Positions 16,344 through 25,859 of a stretch of DNA of 64,000 bases are shown piece by piece. The number at the start of each line of letters is the position of its first letter. The first letter of the stretch is position 1. The position numbers and the translations under genes are program-made. The notes under the pieces were generated by a model. That model ran no database searches and was not told where the DNA came from. It was given only the letters and a program-made list of their open reading frames with translations. Origin of the DNA: Xenophilus sp003671765 (GTDB lineage: Bacteria; Pseudomonadota; Gammaproteobacteria; Burkholderiales; Burkholderiaceae_C); assembly GCA_051414805.1 (NCBI GenBank), contig CP166702.1, positions 1,364,001-1,428,000 on the forward strand, given 5' to 3'.

Positions 16344-17312
16344 ATGACAACCGCCCTCGCGCGGCGCCTCGGCGCCGCCTGCCTGACTGCGGCCTGCCTG
16401 CTCGGCAGCGCCACGGCACAGACCCCGCAAGCCCTCAAGATCATCGTGCCCTACCCCGCCGGCGGCACGGCCGACATCCTGCCGCGCGTGGTGGCCGAGA
16501 AGCTGCGCGCGCAGTTCCCCGCCGGCGTGCTGATCGACAACCGCACCGGCGCCGGCGGCAACATCGGCGCCGAGGCGGTATTCCGCGCCGAACCCGACGG
16601 CAACACCCTGCTGGCCTCGCCGCCCGGGCCGATCGCCATCAACCACCACCTGTACCGGAAGATGGCCTTCGACCCGTCGAAGTGGGAGCCGGTCACGGTG
16701 CTGGCGACGGTGCCCAACGTGCTGGTGGTCAACCCGCGGCTGCCGGTGAAGACCGTGCAGGAGTTCATCGCCTACGCCAAGGCCAACCCGGGCAAGGTGA
16801 CCTACGGCTCGCAGGGCAACGGCACCACCTCGCACCTGACGGCCAGCCTGTTCATGCAGCTCACGGGCACGGAGATGGTCCACGTCCCCTACAAGGGCAC
16901 GGCGCCGGCGCTGGTGGACCTGGTGGGCGGGCAGATCGACGTGTTCTTCGACAACATCAGCTCGTCGCTGCCCTTCCACCAGGCGGGCAAGCTGCGCATC
17001 CTGGGCGTGGCCGACGAGCAGCGCTCCGCAGCACTGCCCGAGGTGCCCACCTTCGCCGAGCAGGGGCTGCCGTCGATGAACGCCGTGACCTGGTTCGCGG
17101 TGGTGGCGCCGCCGGGCACCCCCGCGGCCAAGGTGGCCGCGCTCCAGAAGAGCTTTGCCGGCGCACTGACCCAGCCCGAGGTGCGGCAGAAGTTCGCCGA
17201 GCAGGGCGCCGAGCCGCGCGGCTGGGACCCGGCCCGCACCGGCCAGTTCATCCGCGCCGAGTCCGCCAAGTGGGACCGGGTCATCCGCAGCGCCAACGTC
17301 CGCCTCGACTGA
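16344..17312 (+). CDS. tphC: Terephthalate-binding periplasmic protein of a TTT transporter
   Basis: This 322-residue protein has a signal peptide cleaved after a TAQ-type site and TctC-family motifs (VPYPAGGTADILPR, DNRTGAGGN, PDGNTLL, HVPYKGTAPAL). In Comamonas-type operons TphC captures terephthalate and hands it to a shared TctAB-like carrier encoded elsewhere; none is present here. It is the first gene of the tphC-A2-A3-B-A1 operon, 7 bp before tphA2. A GGAGAC ribosome-binding site sits upstream of the ATG at 16344. The ligand is assigned from operon position. Confidence 0.88.
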   Translation: MTTALARRLGAACLTAACLLGSATAQTPQALKIIVPYPAGGTADILPRVVAEKLRAQFPAGVLIDNRTGAGGNIGAEAVFRAEPDGNTLLASPPGPIAINHHLYRKMAFDPSKWEPVTVLATVPNVLVVNPRLPVKTVQEFIAYAKANPGKVTYGSQGNGTTSHLTASLFMQLTGTEMVHVPYKGTAPALVDLVGGQIDVFFDNISSSLPFHQAGKLRILGVADEQRSAALPEVPTFAEQGLPSMNAVTWFAVVAPPGTPAAKVAALQKSFAGALTQPEVRQKFAEQGAEPRGWDPARTGQFIRAESAKWDRVIRSANVRLD

Positions 17313-17319
17313 GCAACCC

Positions 17320-18564
17320 ATGCAAGACACGTCCACCCTTCAACCCGTCCGCTGGTCCGGCCCCGGGCTCACGCGCATCCCCTACGGCGTCTACCGCGAC
17401 GCGCAGCTCGCCGCCGAGGAGCAGGCGCGCATCTTCCAGGGCGAGACCTGGAACTACCTGTGCCTGGAGGCCGAGCTGCCCGAGGCCGGCAGCTACCGCA
17501 CCACCTTCGTCGGCGAGACGCCGGTGGTGGTGGTGCGCGACGCGGACGGCGAGGTCTACGCCTTCGAGAACCGCTGCGCCCACCGCGGCGCGCTGATCGC
17601 GCTGGAGAAGTCGGGCCGCGCCGAGAACTTCCAGTGCGTCTACCACGCCTGGAGCTACAACCGGCAGGGCGACCTGACCGGCGTGGCCTTCGAGAAAGGC
17701 GTCAAGGGCCAGGGCGGCATGCCGCCCGGCTTCTGCAAGGAGGCGCACGGCCCGCGCAAGCTGCGCGTGGCGGCCTTCTGCGGGCTGGTTTTCGGCAGCT
17801 TCAGCGACGAGGTGCCCGGCATCGAGGAGTACCTGGGCGAGGAGATCTGCGAACGCATCGAGCGCGTGCTGCACAAGCCGGTGGAGGTGATCGGGCGCTT
17901 CACGCAGGCGCTGCCCAACAACTGGAAGCTGTACGTGGAGAACGTGCGCGACAGCTACCACGCGAGCCTGCTGCACCTGTTCTTCACCACCTTCGAGCTC
18001 AATCGCCTGTCGCAAAAGGGCGGCGTCATCGTCGACGAGAGCGGCGGCAACCATGTGAGCTACTCCATGATCGACGCGCAGGCGGAGAAGGACGCCTCGT
18101 ACCGCGACCAGGGCCTGCGCTCGGACGATGCGAACTACCGCCTGAAGGACCCTAGCCTGCTGGCCGGCTTCCAGGAATACGGGGACGGCGTGACGCTGCA
18201 GATCCTCTCGGTCTTCCCCGGCTTCGTGCTGCAGCAGATCCAAAACTGCCTGGCGGTGCGCCAGGTGCTGCCCAGGGGCGTGGAGCGCACCGAGCTGAAC
18301 TGGACCTACCTCGGCTACGCCGACGACACGCCCGAGCAGCGCCGCGTGCGGCTCAAGCAGTCCAACCTGATCGGGCCGGCCGGCTTCATCTCGATGGAGG
18401 ACGGCGCCGTCGGCGGCTTCGTGCAGCGCGGCATCGCCGGCGCGGGCACGCTGGAGGCGGTGGTGGAGATGGGCGGCGACGGCACCGCGTCGAGCGAGGG
18501 CCGCGCCACCGAGGCCTCGGTGCGCGGCTTCTGGAAGGCCTACCGGCAGCACATGGGCGCCTGA
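17320..18564 (+). CDS. tphA2: Terephthalate 1,2-dioxygenase, large oxygenase subunit
   Basis: This 414-residue Rieske oxygenase alpha subunit matches the usual TphA2 length. Iron-sulfur ligands are Cys86, His88, Cys106 and His109; mononuclear iron ligands include His214 and His219 in NVRDSYHASLLH, with Asp211 as the bridging residue. With TphA3 it forms the oxygenase that adds O2 to terephthalate, giving 1,2-dihydroxy-3,5-cyclohexadiene-1,4-dicarboxylate. The large-plus-small subunit arrangement separates it from the alpha-only oxygenases at 4337 and 7421. It is followed after 28 bp by tphA3. Confidence 0.92.
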   Translation: MQDTSTLQPVRWSGPGLTRIPYGVYRDAQLAAEEQARIFQGETWNYLCLEAELPEAGSYRTTFVGETPVVVVRDADGEVYAFENRCAHRGALIALEKSGRAENFQCVYHAWSYNRQGDLTGVAFEKGVKGQGGMPPGFCKEAHGPRKLRVAAFCGLVFGSFSDEVPGIEEYLGEEICERIERVLHKPVEVIGRFTQALPNNWKLYVENVRDSYHASLLHLFFTTFELNRLSQKGGVIVDESGGNHVSYSMIDAQAEKDASYRDQGLRSDDANYRLKDPSLLAGFQEYGDGVTLQILSVFPGFVLQQIQNCLAVRQVLPRGVERTELNWTYLGYADDTPEQRRVRLKQSNLIGPAGFISMEDGAVGGFVQRGIAGAGTLEAVVEMGGDGTASSEGRATEASVRGFWKAYRQHMGA

Positions 18565-18592
18565 GCGCGCCTGCCCATCGAGAGAGCACACC

Positions 18593-19057
18593 ATGATCGA
18601 CCTTCTGGCGCTGTGCGCCTTCAACGCGGCCTATGCCGAAACCATCGACAGCGATGCGCTGGAGCGGTGGGCCGATTTCTTCACCGACGACTGCCACTAC
18701 CGCATCACGCACACGGAGAATGAGCGCGAGGGCCTGCCGGCCGGCATCGTCTACGCCGATTCGCGCGCCATGCTGGAGGACCGCATCGCCGCGCTGCGCG
18801 AGGCCAACATCTACGAGCGCCAGCGCTACCGCCATCTGCTGGGCATCCCGGTGCTGGGCGCGCAGGACGACACGGGCGCCGAGGCTCGCACGCCCTTCAT
18901 GGTGGCGCGCATCATGGCGACCGGAGAGACCCACCTGTTCGCCAGCGGCGTCTACCGCGATCGCGTGGTGCGGCAGGATGGCCGGCTGCGCCTGCGCTCG
19001 CGCGTCGCGGTGTGCGACAGCACGGTGACGGACACGCTGCTGGCCCTGCCGCTGTGA
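18593..19057 (+). CDS. tphA3: Terephthalate 1,2-dioxygenase, small oxygenase subunit
   Basis: This 154-residue protein has exactly the typical length of TphA3 and belongs to the ring-hydroxylating dioxygenase beta-subunit family (SnoaL-like cone fold). Family features are the N-terminal AYAETIDSDALERWADFF and the C-terminal FASGVYRDRVVRQDGRLRL strand pair. It has no cofactor and supports assembly of the alpha subunit. The TGA overlaps a potential GTG start of tphB at 19054. Confidence 0.9.
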   Translation: MIDLLALCAFNAAYAETIDSDALERWADFFTDDCHYRITHTENEREGLPAGIVYADSRAMLEDRIAALREANIYERQRYRHLLGIPVLGAQDDTGAEARTPFMVARIMATGETHLFASGVYRDRVVRQDGRLRLRSRVAVCDSTVTDTLLALPL

Positions 19058-19062
19058 ACGCC

Positions 19063-20034
19063 ATGGCTGCGACCGTCGCGCCGCCCCGGCTGGCGCTGGC
19101 CGTGGGCGACCCCAACGGCATCGGGCCGGAGATCGCCCTCAAGGCCCTGGCGGCGCTGCCGTCCGATGCACGCGAGCGCATCACGCTGTACGGCCCCGCG
19201 GCCGTGCTGGAGCGCATGGCATCGCAGCTCGGGCTGGAGGCGCTACTGCGCGGGCAGCCCGCGGTGGACGCCGGCACGCTGCCCGCGCAGGCAGCCCGGC
19301 CCGGCCGCATCGACCCGGCGGCGGGCGCCTCGGCCGTCGCCTCAGCCAGCGCCGCCATCGAGGCCTGCCGGCGCGGCGAGGCCGACGCCGTGGTCGCCTG
19401 CCCGCACCACGAGACGGCGATCCATCAGGCCGGCATCGCCTTCAGCGGCTACCCCTCGCTGGTCGCGCGCGTGTGCGGCCAGCCGGAGGACAGCGTGTTC
19501 CTGATGCTCGTCGGCGGCGGCCTGCGCATCGTGCACGCCACGCTGCACGAGAGCGTGGCGCATGCGCTGGGCCGCCTGCGGCCCGCGCTGGTCGCGGCGG
19601 CGGCGCGCGCAGGCGTGCGGGCCTGCGCGCGGCTGGGCGTCGCCGATCCGCGCATCGGCGTCTTCGGCATCAACCCGCACGCCTCGGAAGGCGGGCTGTT
19701 CGGCCCCGAGGACGCGCAGCACGTCGAGCCGGCCGTGCAGGCGCTGCGCGCCGAGGGCCTGCGCGTGGACGGCCCGCTGGGCGCCGACCTGCTGCTGGCG
19801 CAGCGGCGGCACGACCTGTACGTCGCGATGCTGCACGACCAGGGCCACATCCCCGTCAAGCTGCTGGCGCCGAACGCGGCCAGCGCGCTGTCCATCGGCG
19901 CGCAGGCGCTGCTGTCCAGCGTCGGCCACGGCAGCGCGATGGACATCGCCGGCCTCGGCATCGCGGACCCCGGCGCTGTGCTGCGCACCATCGCGCTGCT
20001 GACGAGCGCCGGCGTGGAGGAAGGAACGGCATGA
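19063..20034 (+). CDS. tphB: 1,2-dihydroxy-3,5-cyclohexadiene-1,4-dicarboxylate dehydrogenase
   Basis: This 323-residue PdxA-like dehydrogenase oxidises and decarboxylates the cis-diol made by TphA to protocatechuate. Sequence landmarks I associate with TphB are VACPHHETAIHQAGIAFSGY, FGINPHASEGGLFG, VAMLHDQGHIPVKLLAPN and SSVGHGSAMDIAG. The histidines within these are the metal ligands of the PdxA fold. The start could be GTG at 19054, overlapping the tphA3 stop, or ATG at 19063; I chose the ATG. The 3' end overlaps tphA1 by 4 bp. PdxA itself is ruled out by operon context and the TphB-specific motifs. Confidence 0.9.
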   Translation: MAATVAPPRLALAVGDPNGIGPEIALKALAALPSDARERITLYGPAAVLERMASQLGLEALLRGQPAVDAGTLPAQAARPGRIDPAAGASAVASASAAIEACRRGEADAVVACPHHETAIHQAGIAFSGYPSLVARVCGQPEDSVFLMLVGGGLRIVHATLHESVAHALGRLRPALVAAAARAGVRACARLGVADPRIGVFGINPHASEGGLFGPEDAQHVEPAVQALRAEGLRVDGPLGADLLLAQRRHDLYVAMLHDQGHIPVKLLAPNAASALSIGAQALLSSVGHGSAMDIAGLGIADPGAVLRTIALLTSAGVEEGTA

Positions 20035-21047
20035 ACCATCGCATCACCATCGAGGGCAGCGACGCCGCTTTCGACTGCGGCCCGGCGCAGAGCGTGCTCG
20101 ACGCCGCGCTGCGCGCCGGCATCGAGCTGCCCTACTCCTGCCGCAAGGGCGTGTGCGGCAACTGCGCCGGCGCGGTGGCCGGGGGCGAGGTCGCCAACCT
20201 GGGCGGCCCGCTGCGCAACGAGAGCTGCGGGCCCGATCAAGTGCTCTTGTGCATGTGCGCGCCGCGCAGCGACCTGCGCATCCGCCCCGCCGCCTGGCAC
20301 CGCGTCGACCCGGCCGCCCGCAAGCGCTTCACGGCGAAGGTGTTCCGCAACCAGCTGGCGGCGCCCGACGTCTCGGTGTTGCAGCTGCGCCTGCCGGCCG
20401 GGCAGCGGGCCCGCTTCCAGGCCGGCCAGTACCTGCAACTCGCGCTGCCCGACGGCAGCACCCGCTGCTATTCGATGGCGAACCCGCCGCACGAGAACGA
20501 CACGCTGACCCTGCACGTGCGCCACGTGGCCGACGGCGCCTTCAGCGCGCGCGTGCCCAGCCTGGCGCCGGGCGACGCGATCGAGGTCGAGCTGCCCTTC
20601 GGCGCCGTCACGCTGGAGGCGGACGCGGACCGGCCGATCGTCTTCGTCGTGGGTGGCACCGGCTTCGCGCCAGCCAAATCCATCCTGGACGACATGGCGC
20701 GCCGGCGCGTGGCGCGGCCGATCACGCTGATCTGGGGCGCCCGCCGTGCCGAGGGCATCTACCTGCGCCCGGCGGTCGCGAAGTGGCAGCGCCAGTGGCC
20801 GCAGGACTTCCGCTTCATCGAGGCGCTCAGCGGAGAGACGCGCGAGGGCGCCTTCGCCGGCCGGGTCGATGCGGCGCTACGCGCGCACTGCCCCGACCTG
20901 TCGGGGCACGAGCTGTACTGCTGCGGCTCGCCGGCGATGGTGCAGTCGGTGCGCGAGGCGGCGGTGCAGGCGCTGGGCCTGCCGGCCGCGCGCTTCCATG
21001 CCGACGTGTTCGTCAGCGGGCCTGCGGCGGGCACCGTGCCGGCCTGA
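20031..21047 (+). CDS. tphA1: Terephthalate 1,2-dioxygenase reductase
   Basis: This 338-residue NAD(P)H reductase has an N-terminal plant-type 2Fe-2S domain (Cys37, Cys42, Cys45, Cys74), a flavin barrel with RCYSMAN, and a nucleotide-binding domain with VVGGTGFAPAKS and a YCCGSP tail motif. This ferredoxin-first order is the opposite of the PDR-type reductase at 3402 and fits TphA1 (usual length about 336). It feeds electrons to TphA2A3. It is the last tph gene; 170 bp separate it from a LysR gene. Confidence 0.92.
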   Translation: MNHRITIEGSDAAFDCGPAQSVLDAALRAGIELPYSCRKGVCGNCAGAVAGGEVANLGGPLRNESCGPDQVLLCMCAPRSDLRIRPAAWHRVDPAARKRFTAKVFRNQLAAPDVSVLQLRLPAGQRARFQAGQYLQLALPDGSTRCYSMANPPHENDTLTLHVRHVADGAFSARVPSLAPGDAIEVELPFGAVTLEADADRPIVFVVGGTGFAPAKSILDDMARRRVARPITLIWGARRAEGIYLRPAVAKWQRQWPQDFRFIEALSGETREGAFAGRVDAALRAHCPDLSGHELYCCGSPAMVQSVREAAVQALGLPAARFHADVFVSGPAAGTVPA

Positions 21048-21217
21048 AGGTGGCCGGCTCCATAGAGAGATGCCGCAGGAGCGTTTCATGGTGTCTTCGG
21101 TCTCATTCGGCTACGAGGACAAATGGCATACAGCGAATTCCTTCAAGAAGGCTTGAGCCCTTTTTGCAATATGTGAATCGATTCCTGGCGTACTAGTCCA
21201 TTCGACTCGCGGCATCG

Positions 21218-22111
21218 ATGATTGAGTTAAGACATCTGCGCTACTTCATCGCGGTCGCGGAGGAGCTGAATTTCCGCCGTGCTGCCGAACGCGTGCACGT
21301 CGACCAGACGCCTCTGTCGCGCACCGTGCGCGATCTGGAGGAGCAACTGGGTGTCACGCTCCTCGTCCGCGCGCCACGCAGGCTGAAACTGACCCCCGCC
21401 GGATCTAAGCTGCTCGAGCATGCCCGCATGCTCTTTACGCGGTTCGAGCGCATCAAACGGGTGGTCTGCGAAACCGACGCCCGCTACCGCGCACCGCTTC
21501 GCGTCGGCGTGGCGGACGGCATGGCCCAGCCCAGGCTCTCCGATTGCTTTCTCGGCTGGCGCGCACTGGCGCCCGACATCCCGCTGGAGATCACCGAGAT
21601 GCCTGCGTCCGAGCTGTTGGCCGCGCTGCGGCGCGAGGAGGTCGATGTCGGCTTCTCCTTCGGCATTGCGGAAGATGACGCCATTGCCCAGGAGATGGTC
21701 TGGGACTACCCCTTGGTGGCGTTGGTTCCACCCGACCACGAACTGGCCACCCGCGAGGTCGTGCAGATCTCCGAACTCCTGGCCTTCCCCATGATCGCCT
21801 GCCGCCTCGACCGTCTGCCAGGGCTGCGTCAGCAGATGGACGCTGTGCGTCGACACTACGCTGCTAGGCCCGTTATCGCAGCCGAAGCCCGGACCCTGGT
21901 GGGCTACGTCATCCGCGTGGCTGCGGGCCTGGGTGTCGGCGTGGCCGATGCCGGCCACATGACGACTCTGCGTCGCGCCGATGTCGTCGTCGTGCCGTTG
22001 GCTGAAGACATACGCATCAAGACCTACGTGCTGCACAAACACCGGCACCCCGCCCTGCCGGAGGTGCTCCAGCGATTCCTCGCGTACGCCCGAACCTTGC
22101 ATCAGCCGTAA
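21218..22111 (+). CDS. LysR-family transcriptional regulator
   Basis: This 297-residue LysR regulator has an N-terminal HTH (MIELRHLRYFIAVAEELNF and RAAERVHVDQTPLSRTVRDL) and a periplasmic-binding-protein-like effector domain. It reads toward the conjugation operon, whose first gene starts 264 bp downstream. In Tn4371-type elements a LysR gene often precedes traG, so it may be part of the element rather than of the tph cluster. That is established for the element type only as far as I remember it. Alternatively it regulates aromatic genes. Confidence 0.75.
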   Translation: MIELRHLRYFIAVAEELNFRRAAERVHVDQTPLSRTVRDLEEQLGVTLLVRAPRRLKLTPAGSKLLEHARMLFTRFERIKRVVCETDARYRAPLRVGVADGMAQPRLSDCFLGWRALAPDIPLEITEMPASELLAALRREEVDVGFSFGIAEDDAIAQEMVWDYPLVALVPPDHELATREVVQISELLAFPMIACRLDRLPGLRQQMDAVRRHYAARPVIAAEARTLVGYVIRVAAGLGVGVADAGHMTTLRRADVVVVPLAEDIRIKTYVLHKHRHPALPEVLQRFLAYARTLHQP

Positions 22112-22375
22112 CAGCACATCGCCGTGGCGCGATGTCGGCTCGCGTCAGAAGCCTTGGACGCGATGCGCGTCGGCTGGCATGCTGACCGCCGTCTGACTTG
22201 GCCGCGCTCCCACGCGCACCGCCTCCACGAGAAGAAGCAAAACAGCGACGCGCCCGCCGGCGTACGCCAGGCCACGCCCCGACGGGTGTGCCTCGCGGGC
22301 GCCTGATTTCAGACTCGTGCCTGCGTGTCGTGGTGGCACGCGCATTGGAAATCACGTGCCTCGGGAGGTGGCCTC

Positions 22376-24418
22376 ATGCCGACATCAGCGACCGGCATCC
22401 TGTTCGGACAGATCATCGTGGTGCTGTGCGTGCCGCTGGGCGGCACGTGGGCTGCCACGCAGTGGACGGCGCGGGCCTTGGGCTACCAGGCCGGACTCGG
22501 GCCAGCCTGGTTCCATGTGCTCGGAATGCCGGCCTACGAGCCATGGAAGTTGTTCGAATGGTGGTACCTCTATGGCGCCTATGCGCCCCGCGTTTTCGAG
22601 CGTGGCGGGATCGCGGCCGCTTCGAGCGGGCTGGCCGCCACGATGGCGGCCATCGCCATGGCGGTGTGGCGGGCCCGGCTTGCCGGACAGGTCACCACCT
22701 ACGGTTCGGCCTGCTGGGCCGAAGCCGAACAGGTGGAGAAGGCCGGCCTGGCCGGCGATGCCGGGGTCTTTCTGGGCCGCATCGAAAGCGTGGGCCGCAA
22801 GCTGCGACGCCGAGTGCGCACGTACCTGCGCCATGACGGCCCCGAGCACGTGTTGGCCTTCGCGCCCACGCGTTCGGGCAAGGGCGTCGGGCTGGTGGTG
22901 CCCACCCTGCTGACCTGGCCCGGCTCGGCCGTGATCCACGACATCAAGGGCGAGAACTGGCATCTCACGGCCGGCTGGCGCAGCCGCTTCAGCCACTGCC
23001 TGCTGTTCAACCCGACCGATCCGAGGTCGGCGGCCTACAACCCGCTGCTGGAAGTACGCCGGGGCGTGCACGAGGTGCGCGACGTGCAGAACATCGCCGA
23101 CATCCTGGTGGACCCGGAAGGCGCGCTGGAGCGGCGCAACCACTGGGAGAAGACGTCGCACGCTCTGCTGGTGGGTGCCATCCTGCACGTGCTGTACGCG
23201 GGCGAGGACAAGACGCTGCGCGGCGTCGCGAACTTCTTTTCGGACCCGGCCTGCCCCTTCGAGGTGACGCTCCATCGCATGATGACCACGCCGCACCTGG
23301 TCGACGGTCCACATCCGGTGGTGGCATCGGCCGCGCGCGAAGTCCTGAACAAGAGCGAGAACGAGCGCTCGGGCGTCCTGTCCACGGCCATGTCCTTCCT
23401 CGGCCTGTACCGCGACCCGACGGTGGCTGAGGTCACCTCGCGCTGCGACTGGCGCATCGCGGACCTCATCTCCGCCGAGCACCCGGTATCGCTGTACCTG
23501 GTGGTGCCGCCCTCGGACATCAGCCGAACGAAGCCGCTGATCCGTCTGATCCTCAACCAGGTCGGCCGGCGCCTGACCGAGTCCCTCGACGGTTCGGACG
23601 GGATCGAGCGCCGGCACAAGCTGCTGTTGATGCTCGACGAGTTCCCGGCCCTGGGCCGGCTGGACTTCTTCGAGTCGGCGCTGGCCTTCATGGCGGGCTA
23701 CGGCCTGCGGGCCTTCCTGATCGCGCAGAGCCTGAACCAGATCGACAGGGCCTACGGCCCGAACCATTCCATCCTGGACAACTGTCACGTGCGCATCGCC
23801 TTCGCCACCAACGACGAGCGCACCGCCAAGCGCATCTCCGATTCACTGGGCACAGCCACCGAGCTGCGAGCCCAGCGCAACTACGCGGGCCACCGGCTCG
23901 CGCCGTGGCTGGGCCACCTGATGGTCTCGCGCCAGGAGACGGCCCGTCCGCTGCTCACACCGGGCGAGGTGATGCAACTGCCGCCCGACGAGGCGGTGGT
24001 GATGGTGTCGGGCCATCCGCCGATCCGGGCGCGGAAGCTGCGCTACTACCAGGACCGCAACTTCACGCGGCGGGTGCTGCCGCCACCTGCGCTGGTCGCA
24101 GGCACCTATGCGGACAAGCCCACCGGCCGGCCGGACGACTGGAGCGGCCTGGCGATTCCTCCGCCTTCGGCAGACGCTGCCGGCAGCGATGCGGGCGGAT
24201 TCGCGGACGAGGGCGGCCACCAGATCCGGCCCGAACTGGTCGAGGTCCACGAGCCGGTGCAGGAGCAGCAAGCGGGCGACCTGATCCTGCTGGATGACGA
24301 GCGCGACGAGGACGGTGTGCCGCCGTTGCCGCGCGATCTGGACCGCCAGCTCGACCGCGGCCTGGTGCAGGCCGCACGGCTGGCCGCGCTGGACCCGGAT
24401 GACGGGATCGCCCTATGA
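22376..24418 (+). CDS. traG: Type IV coupling protein TraG/VirD4
   Basis: This 680-residue inner-membrane ATPase links the relaxosome to the mating channel. Two N-terminal transmembrane segments (about residues 8-28 and 77-100) precede the cytoplasmic ATPase, with Walker A APTRSGKG at 163-170, the HDIKGENW motif, and Walker B LLMLDEFPALG. The ATG at 22376 follows a strong GGGAGGTG ribosome-binding site, so I preferred it to the upstream in-frame ATG at 22325. It is the first conjugation gene and overlaps the next by 4 bp. The C-terminal 100 residues are acidic and low in complexity. Confidence 0.93.
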   Translation: MPTSATGILFGQIIVVLCVPLGGTWAATQWTARALGYQAGLGPAWFHVLGMPAYEPWKLFEWWYLYGAYAPRVFERGGIAAASSGLAATMAAIAMAVWRARLAGQVTTYGSACWAEAEQVEKAGLAGDAGVFLGRIESVGRKLRRRVRTYLRHDGPEHVLAFAPTRSGKGVGLVVPTLLTWPGSAVIHDIKGENWHLTAGWRSRFSHCLLFNPTDPRSAAYNPLLEVRRGVHEVRDVQNIADILVDPEGALERRNHWEKTSHALLVGAILHVLYAGEDKTLRGVANFFSDPACPFEVTLHRMMTTPHLVDGPHPVVASAAREVLNKSENERSGVLSTAMSFLGLYRDPTVAEVTSRCDWRIADLISAEHPVSLYLVVPPSDISRTKPLIRLILNQVGRRLTESLDGSDGIERRHKLLLMLDEFPALGRLDFFESALAFMAGYGLRAFLIAQSLNQIDRAYGPNHSILDNCHVRIAFATNDERTAKRISDSLGTATELRAQRNYAGHRLAPWLGHLMVSRQETARPLLTPGEVMQLPPDEAVVMVSGHPPIRARKLRYYQDRNFTRRVLPPPALVAGTYADKPTGRPDDWSGLAIPPPSADAAGSDAGGFADEGGHQIRPELVEVHEPVQEQQAGDLILLDDERDEDGVPPLPRDLDRQLDRGLVQAARLAALDPDDGIAL

Positions 24419-24846
24419 CCCGCGCTCGCCTGAACATCTTCATCGAGCCCGAGCATGCGAGGCGGCTCGAGGATGTGGCCGTTCATCGCGGCGTGTCGAA
24501 GTCCTCGGTGATCGCGGCGGCGCTGTGCTCCTTCCTCTCGCCCGATGCCATGGATCAGCGCGAGGCGGCGATGGCCAGGCGGCTGGACCGTCTGTCGCGC
24601 CAGTTCGACCGGCTCGAACGCGACCAGGGCATCCTGATCGAGGCCGTGGCCCTGTTCGTGCGGCACTACCTGACGCTCGCGCTGCCGGTGCCCGAGCCGC
24701 AGCAGGAGGCCGTGCGCGCCCAGGGCCGTGCGCGCTACGCGCAGTTCATCGAGCAGTTGGCCCGGCACCTCCAGCGCGGGCGCAGCCTGGTGCGGGAGGT
24801 CCACGAAGAGGCCGGCCCGATGGACGCCTCGGAGGAGGCCGGATGA
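24415..24846 (+). CDS. CopG-like ribbon-helix-helix protein of the conjugation operon
   Basis: This 143-residue protein starts with a ribbon-helix-helix fold (RLNIFIEPEHARRLEDVAVH then RGVSKSSVIAAAL) followed by charged helical segments. It sits between traG and trbB with 4-bp overlaps on both sides. A small CopG-type gene occupies this position in Tn4371-like elements. It could autoregulate the operon or act at the origin of transfer. No specific target site is visible. Confidence 0.75.
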   Translation: MTRARLNIFIEPEHARRLEDVAVHRGVSKSSVIAAALCSFLSPDAMDQREAAMARRLDRLSRQFDRLERDQGILIEAVALFVRHYLTLALPVPEPQQEAVRAQGRARYAQFIEQLARHLQRGRSLVREVHEEAGPMDASEEAG

Positions 24847-25859
24847 CGCGCCCCGAGGACTTGCCGGAGCGCGAACCGGCCCGGCGTCGCATCCGCATGC
24901 TGCGTGCGGCGATGGGTCCGGAGATCGCCGCCGCGCTGGAAGACCCGGACGTGGTCGAGGTGCTGCTGAACCCGGATGGATCGCTGTGGGTGGACCGGTT
25001 GCAAAGCGGCCGTGCGCCCACGGGCCACAAGATGCCGCCGCCCGTGGCCGAACGCATCATCCGCGTCGTCGCCGCGCACGTGCGCGCCGAGGTGCATCCA
25101 GGCGCGCCGCTGCTGTCGGCCGAGCTGCCCGAGACGGGCGAACGCTTCATGGGGGCGATGCCGCCCATCGTGCGCGCGCCCTCGTTCGCCATCCGCAAGC
25201 GGGCGCTGCGCATCATGACCCTGGCGGACTACGTGGCCGACGGGATCATGGCCGAGGCCCAGGCCGCCTTCCTGCGCCAGGCCGTGCGCGAGCGCCTGAA
25301 CATCGTGGTGGCCGGCGGCACCAGCACCGGCAAGACGACGCTCGCCAACGCGCTGCTGGACGAGATCGCGGGCACGGGCGACCGCGTGCTGATCCTCGAG
25401 GACACGGTGGAGTTGCAGTGCCGCAGCAACGACCACGTGGCCATGCGCACCGAGCCGGGCGTCAGTTCCATGGCGGACCTGGTGCGCGCCACGCTGCGGC
25501 TGCGCCCGGACCGCATCGTCGTGGGCGAGGTACGCGGCGCGGAAGCCCTGGACCTGCTCAAGGCCTGGGGCACGGGGCATCCCGGCGGCATCGCCACCGT
25601 ACATGCGGGCTCGCCCGAGGGGACGCTCGTGCGCCTCGAACAGCTCGTGCAGGAGGTCAGCGTCACCGTGCCGCGGGCGCTGATTGCCGAGGCCGTGAAC
25701 GTCATCGTCTTCATCGCCGGCCGGGGCCATGCCCGCCGCGTGCGCGAGATCGTGCGCGTGGCCGGCCACGACAGCCAGGGCTACCGGCTCGAGGCCGCGA
25801 TCGGGCCGGCGTCTACCTCGACCTCTGAACCGCCGTCTTCCGAAGGAAAACCGACATGA
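24843..25859 (+). CDS. trbB: Conjugal transfer ATPase TrbB (VirB11-like)
   Basis: This 338-residue hexameric secretion ATPase has Walker A GGTSTGKT at residues 158-165, an Asp box (LILEDTVELQ), Walker B RIVVGEVRGAEALD and the His box GHPGGIATVHAGS. It powers pilus assembly at the cytoplasmic face. I chose the ATG at 24843, which overlaps the preceding stop. The 3' end overlaps trbC by 4 bp. Confidence 0.95.
   Translation: MTRPEDLPEREPARRRIRMLRAAMGPEIAAALEDPDVVEVLLNPDGSLWVDRLQSGRAPTGHKMPPPVAERIIRVVAAHVRAEVHPGAPLLSAELPETGERFMGAMPPIVRAPSFAIRKRALRIMTLADYVADGIMAEAQAAFLRQAVRERLNIVVAGGTSTGKTTLANALLDEIAGTGDRVLILEDTVELQCRSNDHVAMRTEPGVSSMADLVRATLRLRPDRIVVGEVRGAEALDLLKAWGTGHPGGIATVHAGSPEGTLVRLEQLVQEVSVTVPRALIAEAVNVIVFIAGRGHARRVREIVRVAGHDSQGYRLEAAIGPASTSTSEPPSSEGKPT

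Noticed and set aside
19063..20034. 4-hydroxythreonine-4-phosphate dehydrogenase (PdxA)
   Set aside because: The fold is PdxA-like, but the position between tphA3 and tphA1 and the CPHHETAIHQAGIAFSGY and FGINPHASEGGLFG motifs identify TphB.
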